DNA of 64,000 nt from Deroplatys truncata (taxonomy: Eukaryota > Arthropoda > Insecta > Mantodea > Mantidae). The DNA lies in assembly GCA_030765065.1 (NCBI GenBank), contig CM060975.1, forward strand, positions 164,024,993-164,088,992, in the 5' to 3' direction. The position numbers were made by a program, and so were the translations under genes. The first letter of the stretch is position 1. Each line of letters begins with the position of its first letter. Below are positions 47,800 through 59,757 of the stretch, piece by piece. Below the pieces are notes generated by a model. It worked only from the letters and a program-made list of their open reading frames with translations, did no database searches and had not been told where the DNA came from.

Positions 47800-49400
47800 A
47801 TTCTTCCCATTGTATTGTATAGCAGTAACCATTTTAAGGTTTGAAAGCAGAAACGATTCTCTGTTGATTCTGAGAATTGATTTGTACTGAGAAAAACAAC
47901 GTTCGGCAACAACAGACGTTATAGTTGCATATTTAAACATTACAGTTTCTTCAATGTCCAACAATTTTCTCTCCGTTTTACCAGAAATGATATTTGCAAT
48001 ATGTTGTAATGCATGGTATCCTGGATTTTTTGTAGTACATATTCAAATTTTTCAACTACTTTTTTTTTTGCAACTTGACCTGGCGCAGATTTTAGCTTTA
48101 GTGAGAGACTTTCTATTAAAGTTAAGTTTGTGATAAGTGGTACGTCATTTCGTTCGAGTGCTGTGATGGGTGTAGAAATACAGTTGAATGTAAATTAATC
48201 TATTAATGTAAATTAATAACTTAATGTAAATTAATCCCTCCTTTATCCCATCCCTACATATAGCACCCTTCGCTTCAACAATGCTTTCTTCTTCGTTTTC
48301 ATTTAGTTCTTGAAGTATGTTCTCGATAATGTCAAAATTGTTACAATAATATATGGCAGCCCGTAACCAGGTCCTCCATCTCGTAATGATCGGTTCAGGA
48401 GGAAGTGGATTCCTGGAGCCAAGTGTTTAAACAAACTGATTCTACTCGGAGATTTAAGGAAAACCTTTTTTACACTTGATATTAAACTATTAACAGTAGG
48501 AAAATTTAAGCGCACAGTTTCACTCAGGCGACGCATTGCATGCGCCAAGCATGTTACATGAATCAGTCTACTAAAAAGCAGTTTTAACCCCCCTCCTGAC
48601 TTAACCATATATGGGGCTGTGGCAGATTAAAAAAAACTACATTTTCATACCTAACTCCCTCTGGTCATAATAGCAACATTGCATTATTGAACAATTTCGC
48701 AATTGTTGAATGATTTATCGTTCATATTTCTTCCACCGTTAGAAGATAGGCCTTTGACAGTCCATTTTCACCGAGCGTACCGTCAATTGCATTACATATA
48801 GAGCGTTTACACGCATCTCGATTGCTGGATTGCTGGAGTTTCATCCATGCAAACCCAGATTAGATTATCCTTAATAGAATCACAAATTTCTTGTATTGCT
48901 TTTTCATAAAGTTATGGAATGTAATATTTGCGAAGAGTAAACTTATGTGGTACGTTTTATATACATTTCTAAGAATGCACGTAATTTAGGATGTTCTAAT
49001 TTATAGAGCTGAATGTCAGCACAAGTGAAAGCTTCACATACGTCCTTATTAAATTTTGACAACTGGGGACCTGAAGTTCAACAAGTTGCTTCATTTGGGA
49101 TACCCGTATTGACATTTAGCATTGACTGTTTAGCACGTTTTTTTAGTGAATCATTTTTAAAATGTTTTGCTGCTTTTAAATGTTGTGTCACTTTGAAACG
49201 AGTGTCTGCACTTATACGCCCTTCACACGCAACACAAAATAAAACTAGTCCATTTGTAGTAAGCACACCTTCGTTTTCACGAACAAATATTATATGAGTA
49301 GATAAACTCGATTTCAGTGGTGGAATTTTATCTGCTATAACTAGAGAACGCTGGAGGTTGACGCAACCACTCCACACGCATAAACAAAACCAAACTGCAT
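47800..49400 (-). mobile_element. hAT DNA transposon relic
   Basis: Minus-strand hAT transposase relic. A BED-type zinc finger near the N-terminus (49078-49377) reads VLFCVACEGR, then QHLKAAKH, with the C-x2-C and H-x5-H pattern. The central part (48303-48608) carries HVTCLAHAMRRLSE and LISSVKKVFLKSPSR, a stretch conserved in an insect hAT family. The C-terminus (about 47830-47930) reads TSVVAERCFSQYKSILR, the hAT dimerisation motif. The stretch between finger and core (48640-49060) is recognisable only in pieces. The frame is broken in many places and part of the core is lost. Terminal inverted repeats were not found. Confidence 0.8.
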
Positions 49401-49639
49401 CTGTGTTATCGTCCCACTGAATAAGTTTACATCGGCAGTTCTTTGATATAATACTCGCCGCGTTAATAATCGAAAACTCTTTGAAAATGTGATACCTGCC
49501 GCTCGCCGTTTATTGTCTCTGGCTTTATTTTCTTTTATTTTTTTTAATTTGTTTTGAAATAATAAGTAATCAACTACGTTTTTTAAACATTTTCCTGTGA
49601 AAATGGAAAATATGTATAATTGTAACGTCATTCTCTAAA

Positions 49640-50340
49640 TATTATGCAATTACGAAGAAATCGAAAATATGCAAAAACATGTACAATAAAATTTACATTT
49701 TTGGTCAGGAAACATTGTTTCCCGCTCATTTAACATTATTTATAAAAAAATGGTTGTTATTACATAACTATACTAGCACTACTGATCAGTATTAAAACCA
49801 TTAAAACAAACTAGTGAAATTTTGCAAATAGAGACAGAATAGGCTACGATAAATTAGACACATCTATTTGAGGCAGTATTTTTAACACATAAATGATTTC
49901 AGTCTAATTATATAATATAAAAAAGTAACAGCCCGCCTTAAAGCAATATGTGTATAATATAATATTGTCGTAACCTCTACATTTACTTTAACTCACGGGA
50001 GGTAGAGCGAGGTACCGGTTTACAAACAATCACAAACTACACGAGGTCCGACAGGGGCGAGCTCAACTGAGTTCCATAATACCTGGAAATTCCTAAAAAT
50101 ATATCTAGATCATGGTGTGGAAGGATAGAAGGAACCAGCTACATTATTAATTTACTTGGAATCAATTTGGATGTACACAGTGTATTCAAATTCAATAAAG
50201 TTACATGTTACCTTCCGTTCGACGGAGCGTCGCACCCTGCCATTTTCACTGTTCCAAGAGACTCTTACTTAGCGTCAGAAGCTACTACTGAGAACCGGCT
50301 TTTACCCCCACTACCATGACATCATTACCGGTCTGTGTTG
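49640..50340. other. No gene seen
   Basis: AT-rich sequence. A short stretch at 50220-50340 is GC-richer and may be the edge of an element, without clear ends. Confidence 0.4.
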
Positions 50341-50346
50341 CCAGTT

Positions 50347-51240
50347 GTAACATATAGCGATACAATGATGCCAGCCACAAATATAACAAATGTATTACCA
50401 CACCACATGCCACAATATATAAAATGTATGTAACAGTCATTGTATTATGTTTATATTATTGTGTACATGTATAATAATGTTATGTAAATGTATTACCTAA
50501 TTTAATAATGTGGGAGCTGTGGGGATAGAAGTTGAAAGTTGCTAACAATGAGGTAACAATGAGGTAACTTTGAGGCAATAATGAATTGGATAGTTTAATA
50601 ATGCTACTAGTAATTCTTGGAACAATAATGTAATATTTACAACAGTTTATAAATAGGCAATCAAAAACTACAAAAGCTGAAAGTTAAATAAAAGTATTCT
50701 ATTGGAGTTAAATTTACAATCAGAGACTTGAAATAGAGATATTTACAAATTTTAATGATAGAAGGCAGAAGCCAGTCGCTAGAAGATAGCGTTCCCAACC
50801 GGACGCTAGACGTGTTCCCGAGCAACCAAATATGTATTCAGTGTGAGACGAAAATTCATTACGGCGAGAATATTATAACGTTTACCTGTTAAAAAGTGCA
50901 AGTAATTAATAAATAATCTCACAGCTCTCTATACAAGTGAAGTGTTATTTAAACGTGTGAAGGATTAATAAAAGGAGTGAAGTAAAAATTATAATTTGTG
51001 TAAGCCTACATTCTTTAGCCGCATCATTCTCTGCTAAGAGATACATGTTTCTACAAATTAATACTGATGCAGCCGAGACAAACATAAATATATATAATAT
51101 TTAAAGAAACATAAAAATACAAAGTGAATACCTAAACGTTGGGACGAAGGCCACCGGAAAGTGAACGTTGGGACGAAGGCCACCGGAAACTTTGTATCCT
51201 ACGTGTTTGCAACTACTTCAAGTTTTGGCTCCCCAACAGT
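50347..51240 (+). mobile_element. Possible LTR (solo or partial), family uncertain
   Basis: Starts TGTAACATATAG. A TATA box (TATAAATA, about 50648) is followed by AATAAAAG signals (about 50687 and 50972). Near the right end lie two 29-base tandem copies of AACGTTGGGACGAAGGCC (51135 and 51164) and then TTTTGGCTCCCCAACAGTGG, which resembles a primer-binding site. Two more CAAATTGGC...CGTGG stretches follow (51273 and 51318). The plan fits an LTR and leader of a gypsy-like element, but no matching second LTR or target-site duplication was found. Confidence 0.4.
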
Positions 51241-51339
51241 GGAACTACAATACAACTAATACTTCAAATTGGCACTAAACGTGGGGAAATAATAACGTAA
51301 AGACAATACACCTTATTCAAATTGGCTTTCCATACGTGG

Positions 51340-51890
51340 CCATCATCTTCTTCATATTCCAAAGTGGGCGCGTACAGTCAAGACACAAAAATTATAAAGT
51401 AAACGTTTATTTCAATTTCCGCGCAATCTACGACAGTACATCTCAAATAAAGTACATAATAGCTTATGCTAGTTAAATAATCATGGCTGACGTCCAACAA
51501 AGAATTAAAATATCTTAAAATGTTATAGCATACAAGCAAAGTAGCGAGATGGTACCTTCACGGCCTCTGGCAGTAAGAGCTTAGGTTTAATCGCGAAGGC
51601 TCTCTCAACCAAGCGTCCAAGTGGGCGAGTGAAGTTATACTGGTCAGCATTAGTCGCCAGCAACGTCGGTTCAAGCCTTCACGTTGTTGATGTTTTATTT
51701 TCTTTCTTCTCATTAATGCTTGGAAATCGATTAGTTAGTAATGTATTTTAGAATCTTCGAGTTTTTAACGAAACTAAAATCTAAATAGTTGTTGATTGTA
51801 TAAATTTTGTAATGGAATGCATATAATAAGCTAAATACTAACTGCGAATTTATACCTTTCTGTCATATTTGACCGGTATTACATCGCAAA
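51340..51890. other. No gene seen
   Basis: Intergenic sequence between the possible LTR leader and the mariner-like relic; nothing recognised. Confidence 0.45.
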
Positions 51891-51899
51891 GTGACGTTT

Positions 51900-53550
51900 T
51901 GAATGTCGACTGTCTTCACTCCTCGTGTGTATGCATTGTGACAGCATAAAGTCACATTTGTGTGAGTCCTTCGCTATGTATTCGAAGACGGTACGTTGAT
52001 ATGTTTCCTGATCTACAAAGAGATGAGAGCGAATGCGCAACCAAGTGCAGGATTTATGCCAGTGGAGATATCCAAATGGCAACCAACACTAAAGCTTTCC
52101 AGAATGTTGAAAGACGCCTGCGTATAACATCGTCACTTGCAACGATGCCTCCTGTGAGAGACGTACCAGTGACATCCGGTGTTAATGCGTAAGCTGCCAC
52201 GCGAAATAATCTGCATACAAGTACACGAGAAATTGCACAAGAGGTAAACGTTAACAAACTTTCTGTGGTGCAACTACTGCGAGCCAATAAGTTTCATCCA
52301 TATCATTTGCACATACACCAAGCACTCCACGGGAGAGATTTCGAAGTACGGATCTATTCTGTGAATGGATACTGGGCGACTGGCAACTGATATGGAATTC
52401 GTCTCCAGAATCCTGTTTTCGGGTGAATCCACGACAACGGGACCGTAAATCGCCACAACATGCACTATTTGATTGTTGATAATCCCCACTGGATAATGAG
52501 GCAGCTTTCCAAGAACAGTGGGGAGTGAATGTCTGGTGCGGAATCTTGGGCGACCATCTTATTGGAACAGTTTTCTTTGAGGGGCATCTAACAGGAGCAC
52601 GCTACCTGAAACTTCTCCGTAATGAGCTCCCTTTGCTACTACAGGATGTACTTTTGCAAGAGCGATTTACAGTGTGGTTTCGGCAAGATGGTGCTCCACC
52701 GCACCGGTCGATGATCATCTGCCATCGTCTAAATTCGGCACATCCTGGTCATTAGATAACCTGTAAAGACGGGACCGGGTCTGACTACTCAGGGTCTACG
52801 CCTTCGCAACCCGGGAGACAAGTCTCGCGGATATTTTTCCATTAGGAACAGCGCCTATTTTATATACCGTCCCCCCGCGTGGTCGAGGTTGAGTTAGGAT
52901 ACCGTCCTTCCCTCTTCTCGTCCAGACAGGGATGGAAGGGGAATACGCCATTTACGCGCGACAGGCCAATAGGGAAAACCCTACTGGGGGGGGGACTACC
53001 GAACAAACTCGGTGGGGCCGACAGAATATCTTGGTACCGTCTACCAGTTCTCTCTCTCATAGTTGGTGCCGGAGAACATCGGGCGTCTCACAACCCCGCC
53101 TGGACGGATAAACCAGCCAGGCGTACCCAATCTCCCATGGGTATAGGGAACCACTGCCCCGCCGAGTCCAACCCAATCCGAAAAGCTCCCTTCCGAGAGG
53201 GGCTCGAATGTTCGGCTGGCGTACTTCTAGTAACGTCAGAAGTACCACGAGTGCTCAGGGTACGCAGCGCCCGCACCACGCAGCTGAAGGGGTCGGAACC
53301 CCCCAACCTCTTACGGGGTGGTCATTGGATAGGAAGACAAGGCGAAATCTCCTGGCCAGCCAGATCACTTGACTCTGGGATTATTTAAAACAACAAGTTT
53401 GTGCTGAGGAGACAGAAGATCCAGAGAACCTTCGCCAACGTATTACGGTGGCCCGTATATCCATCACACCCGCCATGTTACACCGAGTCAAAGTTTCCAT
53501 GCAACGGCGTGCTCAGGTGTGCATTAACCAACAAGGACATTGGTTTTGAG
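51900..53550 (+). mobile_element. Mariner-like (IS630/Tc1/mariner) transposon relic, interrupted
   Basis: Plus-strand transposase relic of a widespread insect mariner-like family. Readable parts: a helix-turn-helix segment (about 52220-52330, with TREIAQEVNVNKLSVV and KFHPYHL), the first catalytic strand (LFSGEST, where LFTDE is usual, so the first Asp is lost), NVWCGILGDHLIG (about 52528), the second Asp in FRQDGAPPH, and after an insertion HWIGRQGEISWPARS, where SPDLTPLD is usual (here SLDSG). The C-terminal RRAQVCINQQGHWF ends near 53548. The frame is broken several times and a GC-rich element (52761-53318) splits it. Confidence 0.8.
52761..53318. mobile_element. GC-rich insertion of unknown family with 13-base target-site duplication
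   Basis: 558 bases inserted in the mariner-like relic. The flanks TGGTCATTAGATA (52748-52760) and TGGTCATTGGATA (53319-53331) are a 13-base direct repeat with one mismatch, and removing the insert restores the transposase reading from AHPGH to WIGRQ. The insert is far richer in GC than its surroundings, includes a run of G near 52987, and has no poly-A, box A/B or domain that I recognise. An open frame of about 169 codons crosses it and runs on into the transposon, so it is not a gene. The duplication length suits a SINE or a truncated LINE. Orientation unknown. Confidence 0.75.
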
Positions 53551-53559
53551 TATTTACTT

Positions 53560-55480
53560 CATTAAAAGAATTGTGTTCGAGCATTGGTTTATCATCGAGC
53601 AAATCAATGATTTCAAACAAGTGGAACTTTGCAACAAAAGGGTCCATTCAGGGCCAGCATAACATACTAATAAGAGGTTATATTAATACAAAATACATTT
53701 CTGTGCACTACATCTAAGAACTCTACTATTACAACTTCCATACTAAACATTATATAATATGTACTTTGCTTATTGTCTGAGATCAAATATAAAGAACGGT
53801 TATTCCATTAACATCAAATACGCACATATGTCGCTGTAAACACTTGCCTAAATGTAGTTTACCGAAAATAAGCGATAAAAACAAAAACAAATTATTAAAT
53901 AAAGTAAGACTTAATCGCGAAACAAAAGGATATTAACAATGCCAGACATATTTTCTTTTAAACCATAATTGTTTATGAACATTACAACACATTGCACTTG
54001 TGAAAATGTTTCCTTAGCGTCTACTTTGTATTACAAATGCATTAAAAGCGATAATATAAAATCTGCTATATTATTCATCTCGCTAAGTGTGAAACCAAAG
54101 ATACCCATGTTACAGAATTTGTTTAGATACCATGGGGTCCGACGTTTTCATATTAGAATATAAATTGCGGATTGTATAATACTGGATCGGTAGGGGCGAA
54201 TGACTCATGGTATATTACAACACTTGATAACAGTCTTTACCCGGTATTTAGATTGTTTAATTATATCTGTAAGTAATTGCTTAGTTACATTAAATAAACC
54301 TATATTAAATAAAATGCTTCGCACACACACTCATTACGGATTTATGCTTGTAAAATCCAATACTTTAGCTCATTTTGAAATTCTTTGTATTCCAAATCAT
54401 TATTCCCTAGCTTCCGCTTTTAGGTTTTGTATGTTCTTGAAAATAGTATGAATATGCACACAAGCTATGTTGTGCGTCACGTCGTCCATTGCTGGCTTCC
54501 AATGGTGTTGGGATTGCTCTTCTTTCTATAGCAAGAAGCTTTTATGTTCTCTCTGTCCATCAGCTGCACCCTGCAGAGGGGACCCCCCCTGCATGGACCC
54601 CAAGAATTCCAAGTATATCCCGATACCGACGCTGGACTCGTACCTCTAGCTAAGCTTATCTCAGTAATGCCAATGTAATCTCAAGATTAAAGCTAAGAAG
54701 TCGCTAAGTAATCGAGAAACTTAAAGTTAAAAGCTAGTCAGTTTGATGTACAACATTTAACTTATAAACAACATACACTCATCTGAAATGCGTGGTGTTG
54801 TCACCTCTTTGCCAGCTGGACTCATTTTATTTGGAGGAGGAAGAGGAAAATGAAGAATCGCTGCTGACATCTCCCAGCGAAAATACAATACCGTCGATGA
54901 AAACGAAGTGCTAAGAACGAGATCCCGCATTTTGTGGCTGTTTAATTAATTAAATTGGATAAACGACGATAAACCAAAAGATAAAAAGAAATAAAGATAG
55001 AAAGAATGAAAAACGCAAAATGGCATCAGCGATTTGTTGTCCTCCTAGCGTAGTGTAATACGTTTCTTCTTATCGCCATCTCATTGGGAAATATCGCTTA
55101 GTCAGAATGATATTCCTGAAAATTATTCAATGCTGTATTTATATACTTGTGACAGAGCTAAGGCCATTTGCCCGTCTCTTTCACTCAAACACATCTTAAA
55201 TACAATGTCCTGAACACAATGATGGTACAGGTAAACTATATCCAAAGAAATACAATACATAAATAACAAAAATATTAGGACAATAAGCTTAAGTTAATTA
55301 AAATTATAGAGAACCTAAGTTAAAAATAATACATGTTTTAAAATATATGTATACAGGTATATATACAATAAAATGAGGATATTTCCTCTAAATTAACAAT
55401 TACTTTTTACCAAAACGTGCAACCTATGACGAAAAGCACATAAAGTTTGACAGTCTCTGACCCTTTTCTACCATTTGTAC
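53560..55480. other. No gene seen
   Basis: AT-rich intergenic sequence. A short GC-richer island at 54470-54650 (CCCTGCAGAGGGGACCCCCC) stands out but matches nothing else here. Confidence 0.45.
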
Positions 55481-55486
55481 CTTTTT

Positions 55487-56333
55487 ACTTTCTCTACTAC
55501 GTATAGTAAGTAGGGGAAGTATTGTATTCCACCCAAAATTTCGATACCGAGATTTCACCGGAAATACATGTTTTGAGACTCACTGAATCCAAAAAAAGCA
55601 TTTTTGGAAACATGTCCGTGTGTGTGTCTGTCTGTGTGTCTGTGTGTCTGTCTGTGTGTCTGTGAACAGCATAACTCAAAAACGAACAGTCGGATAAACA
55701 CCAAACTTGGTATTTAGGTTCAGTATCTTTCAGAGATGCGACACGAAGGTTTTCAAGAAAATCCCCCCACCCCAGACTACCCTTTACATGGAACATTTTT
55801 CGAAAATTTTAATTTTCTCAAAAACGGCTCTAACGATTTTGATTAAAATATCATATGTTTAAAATATTGTCATGACAAATAAAATGTATATCTCGAATTT
55901 TCTGGGAATGTCTCCAAAAGTATTCTTCGTTATGAACGACTTTTTCATAACTGGTAAACCATAAGAGATAGACAAAAGTTTGCTACACGAAAAATGTAGA
56001 TCGCGTTAAAATACACAATTTATGTCATATACATTTCTTTTGTTGAGTGAACCGTTTGCGAGATATTGTTTGTTATTCCCTTAAATTTTCCAATACTTAT
56101 ACTTTTTCTCAAATTCGTTATTCATTTTTTTTATGTCCTGGACATGCAAAGAGAATGGAATGCGCCACATAGCAACCAGCGTTAAAATATTTGACTATCG
56201 CTTAAAACCTACCATATTCCCCTTGCATCTACAAGAAAATTATCAATAAGATTGACATCTCGATATCTCCATTAACATGAAGCATATGGAGAATAAGCGT
56301 TTGTAAAATAGTTTGTACAAGAGTAGAGAAAGT
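55487..56333 (+). mobile_element. MITE copy M10
   Basis: Complete plus-strand member, about 847 bases. Ends ACTTTCTCTAC and GTAGAGAAAGT are a perfect 11-base inverted repeat. The GT/GTCT simple-repeat patch is at 55617-55672. The right half differs from M1 (for example ATGTCCTGGACATGCAAAGAG in place of the CTCGCGATTGCATGG block) and defines a subfamily shared with M9 and M11. Confidence 0.85.
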
Positions 56334-56349
56334 CATGTGAGTGTAAAAC

Positions 56350-56800
56350 ATCAGATTTTTTACTTTTATAATGCTGTTTTGTTTACTGTCCTTTAACCTC
56401 TCACAACATATCCTGAAATATTTGGGGTGTCTTTTCTTCGCATTTTGTTTGTTGGTAGCTAACATCAGATAGTTAGAGATGCTTTCTGCAGCATTTGTTA
56501 CATTTCGGTTTATGATATAGTTTCCTTCCTTGCTATAAGACTTTGGGTGTCATTTGGGGTAGAAAAGCCTCCAGAAGGCTTAATCAAGTTCATCGGAGAA
56601 AAGGATTTATATAACTCCTCTCGAATGCGAACTTCAACGTCACATGTCTCTTTTCTTTTATAAAGCTAAAGCTAAATTTACTCTTGACTGATCGTATCTT
56701 CTGCCAGAGAAACGGGATTAAAGGAATTTAAGTTTCAAAAACAAAGTAATAGGACATTGTCAGAGACTTATAATTTCATATTGTGTAAATAACTCATTTT
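56350..56800 (+). repeat. Dispersed repeat R1, copy 2 (uninterrupted)
   Basis: Matches 26385-26715 and 27056-27190 without the 340-base insertion seen there, so it represents the empty site. Confidence 0.65.
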
Positions 56801-56884
56801 TACAACCTTAACAATAATAGCTGTTGATAATTTACTTAGTCGAAGTCGACGTGATAATTAAATCCCTGGACTGTAGCTTTTTTA

Positions 56885-57115
56885 TGTCACAATATATGTC
56901 ACAAACATTTTTTTGTAAAGTGAACCATTTTCGAGATATTCCAAGTTATTTCTTTAAATTTTCTAATACTTACACTTTTTCTCAACTGAGATTTCGTTGC
57001 TCCTTTTTTATGTCCTTGACATGCAAAGAGAATTACATTTTACACATAGCGACCAGTTCTAAAAATATTTGACTATCGCTTAAGGCGTATTATGTTCCCC
57101 TTGTTTTGTATTTGC
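56885..57115 (+). mobile_element. MITE fragment M11
   Basis: Internal piece of the M10 subfamily, same orientation: GTGAACCATTTTCGAGATATT, ATGTCCTTGACATGCAAAGAG, TTTGACTATCGCTTAA. Both ends are missing. Confidence 0.7.
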
Positions 57116-57258
57116 AAGGGCAATATAGAAATGCAGTAGCCTTTAAACATAGACATATCTTTTAATAGCTGGTTGCTATGTGCAGCACCATTCTCTTTGC
57201 CACCGATTAATACTGTTTGTATATCCAACACAAAAAGTCTTATGTGTTACACTCACAT

Positions 57259-58091
57259 GACTTTCTCTACTCTTGTACAAACTATTTTTACAAACGCTTA
57301 TTCTCCATATGCTTCATGTTAATCGAGATATCAAGATGTTAATCTTATTGCTAATTTTCTTGTAGATGTAAGGAGAATTGGTAGGCTTTAAGCAATAGTC
57401 AAATATTTTAAGAGCTGGTTGCTATGTGGAGTATTCCATTTACATTGCATTACCAGAACAAAAAAAATGAATAACGAATTCCCATTTGAGAAAAAGTATA
57501 AATAAGTATTGGAAAATGTAAGGGAATAACAAGCAATATCTCGAAAATGGTTCACTCAACAACAAAAATGTATGTGATATAAATTGTGTATTTTAACGCG
57601 ATCTACATTTTTTGTGTAGTAAAATTTTGTCTATATCTTATAGTTTATCAGTTATGCAAAATTCGTTCAAAATAAAGAATACTTTTGGAGACACTCCCAG
57701 AAAATTCAAAATATACATTTTATTTGTCATGAAAGTATCTAAAATATATGATATTTTAATCAAAATCGTTAGAGCCATTTTTGAGAAAATTAAAATTTTC
57801 GAAAAATGTTCCATGTATGGGGTAATCTGGGGTCGGAGGATTTTCTTGAAAACTTCGTGCCGCATATCTGGAAGATACTGAACCTAAGTACTAAGTTTGG
57901 TGTTTATCCGACTGTTCGTTTCTGAGTTATGCTGTTCACAGACACATAGACACACACACGGCATGTTTACAAAAAATACTTTTTTTGGATTCAGGAGGCC
58001 TCAAAACATATATTTCCGGTGAACTCTCGGTATCGAATTTTTGAGTGGATTGCAATACTTCCCCTACTTACTGTACATAGTAGAGAAAGTA
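57259..58091 (-). mobile_element. MITE copy M9, inverted relative to M10
   Basis: Complete minus-strand member of the M10 subfamily, about 833 bases, opening GACTTTCTCTACTC and closing ATAGTAGAGAAAGT. With M10 it forms a long inverted pair around a spacer of about 925 bases. Confidence 0.85.
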
Positions 58092-58187
58092 AAAATATTG
58101 GCGCAAGGTTTTAGAAAATTCAAAATAGCGAAACTATTTTGATGTAAAGGGTGGGAGAATTTTCTTGCAAATCCTAATCTGGCATAC

Positions 58188-59237
58188 TGATATGGTTCAA
58201 CTAGGCCCGTATTTGATTTGATGGTATATAGATTAAACAAAGATGTTAAATGTAGTATTTAATATTACAACTCGATAGGAAAAACCTTCATAAAAAATAT
58301 TTCAACTGTTTGAGGAAGTAAGGTTCGACTCAACGGCCTATCCCGTTTCTTGGGACAGGAGAGGTCTGTCGGAACGTATACAAATGCACTGAGCCATTAA
58401 ATAAGGGTCTGTGGAAAATAAGTCTCGGAAAGTGCTATTTCTTTTCAAAGCGGAAGAAACATGAAGTTTGTGCCGAGAAAAGGATTAAAGCCATAAAGAT
58501 ATGTACGTGTTACAGTATAAATTAAACTAATTGTAAACAGAACTGAAATTTTAGCCAGTAAATGGAAAGTCAAGAATACAAACTGGCGAATACGAAAACA
58601 GGAAATCGTCACATGATTGAAAACCGAACAAAATAATCAGGTGACATATGGGGAGTAGGAATGAAATCGGACATGGCGAAATTCACAAAATACAAGTAAC
58701 TTCACTCTTAGCCGAACTCTGCGCCGTGTCAGTTGGGTAATATCGAACATGGTGAAATTCAAAATTTACAAGTAACTTCACACAAGATACAAGTAACTTG
58801 ACTCTTAGTTGAACTCTGCGCCGGAATACAACTAACTTGACTCTTAGCCGAACTCTGCGCCGTATAAGTTTCATAATATCAAACATGGCGAAATTCACAA
58901 AATACAAGTAACTTCACTCTTAGCTGAACTCTGCACCGTATAAGTCAGGCCGCGGCTATGAACGCCGGGAAAGCATTACAATACCTACTTCTTAATACCG
59001 CCGACTAACAAATCATCTCTGTCAGTCGCGGGTAATTGACGGAGTGGTGGCTCGCGTTCCTAATGTGTAAAGTAACAGTATAATAAAGTCAATATTCACC
59101 AGAGCCGATGTTTTTATTATCGCAATAGATATATAATTTTACCAACCCATGTAGACTTTACAGTGTCGACACTGCTCAACGCTAGCTGGAGAAAGAAGAG
59201 ACTTAAAGGTTTCGCATCGAGGACGCGATCAGCTTCA
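58188..59237. mobile_element. Solo LTR, 1050 bases, with exact 4-base target-site duplication
   Basis: Begins TGATATGGTTC and ends CAGCTTCA, so it has TG...CA ends. It is flanked by ATAC (58184-58187) and ATAC (59238-59241). The paralogous block 1 has the uninterrupted site near 35325 (GGCAGACTTAAGCATTGTC), which confirms both ends. It contains an internal tandem repeat (58665-58945) and an AATAAAG signal (about 59082) if read on the plus strand. No internal region or second LTR is present. The 4-base duplication suits a Ty3/gypsy-type element, but family is not proven. It is younger than the segmental duplication. Confidence 0.85.
58665..58945. repeat. Tandem repeat inside the solo LTR
   Basis: Imperfect units built on CATGGCGAAATTCACAAAAT, ACAAGTAACTTCACTCTTAG and CCGAACTCTGCGCCG. 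Three long units start at about 58668, 58747 and 58883, with shorter partial units between. Confidence 0.8.
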
Positions 59238-59464
59238 ATACTTAAACAGTGTCTGACTCAAAAGTGAAATGTTGTATTAATCAGACTTTTCGTTTTTGAG
59301 TTGTGCTGTTCAGATGGCCTGATAAATAGAAAGACACACACACAAGGTATATTTATCTATAACTTTTTTTAATAAGTGAATTTCAAAACGTGTATTTGCG
59401 GTGAAATTTGGATATTGGAATTTTGGGTGGAATACAATACTTTAATTATTTATGGATCTTCGAT

Positions 59465-59757
59465 ACCTATGGAGAGTTTTATTTATGGACGCTTTTTAAC
59501 TACAGTGGTTCTTAGCGTCCCATTCTATATTGGGCTTGAAAGATGGGAAATTTTGCTCACAGGTTTATCTATCAGGCTTTAGGTTCTTTTATGTGCCTAA
59601 ATCTAGGACATGGGACCACGTGCTTTATTTCCTTTCTGAAGGAAGCCATGCTAAGGCATTTCATGCCCGAAAAATCCATCGCCCTCCGCCGGGTTTGAAC
59701 CCGTGACCTCGGGTACTAGATGCTAGCATGGTATCCCTAGATCACGGAGGACCATAT
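59465..59757 (-). mobile_element. SINE-A copy with intact tRNA-like head, block 2 only
   Basis: Minus-strand copy with a head reading GTCCTCCGTGATCTAGGG, box B in GTCACGGGTTCAAACCC, then GGCGGAGGGCGATGG and GAATGGGACGCTAAGAACC. The matching place in block 1 (about 35545) lacks it, so it inserted after the duplication. The flanks share a weak TTACTTT-type repeat. Confidence 0.82.

Noticed and set aside
52879-53388. Open frame of 169 codons in a GC-rich block
   Set aside because: It crosses the border of the inserted element into the mariner-like relic, has no known domain and is explained by high GC content.
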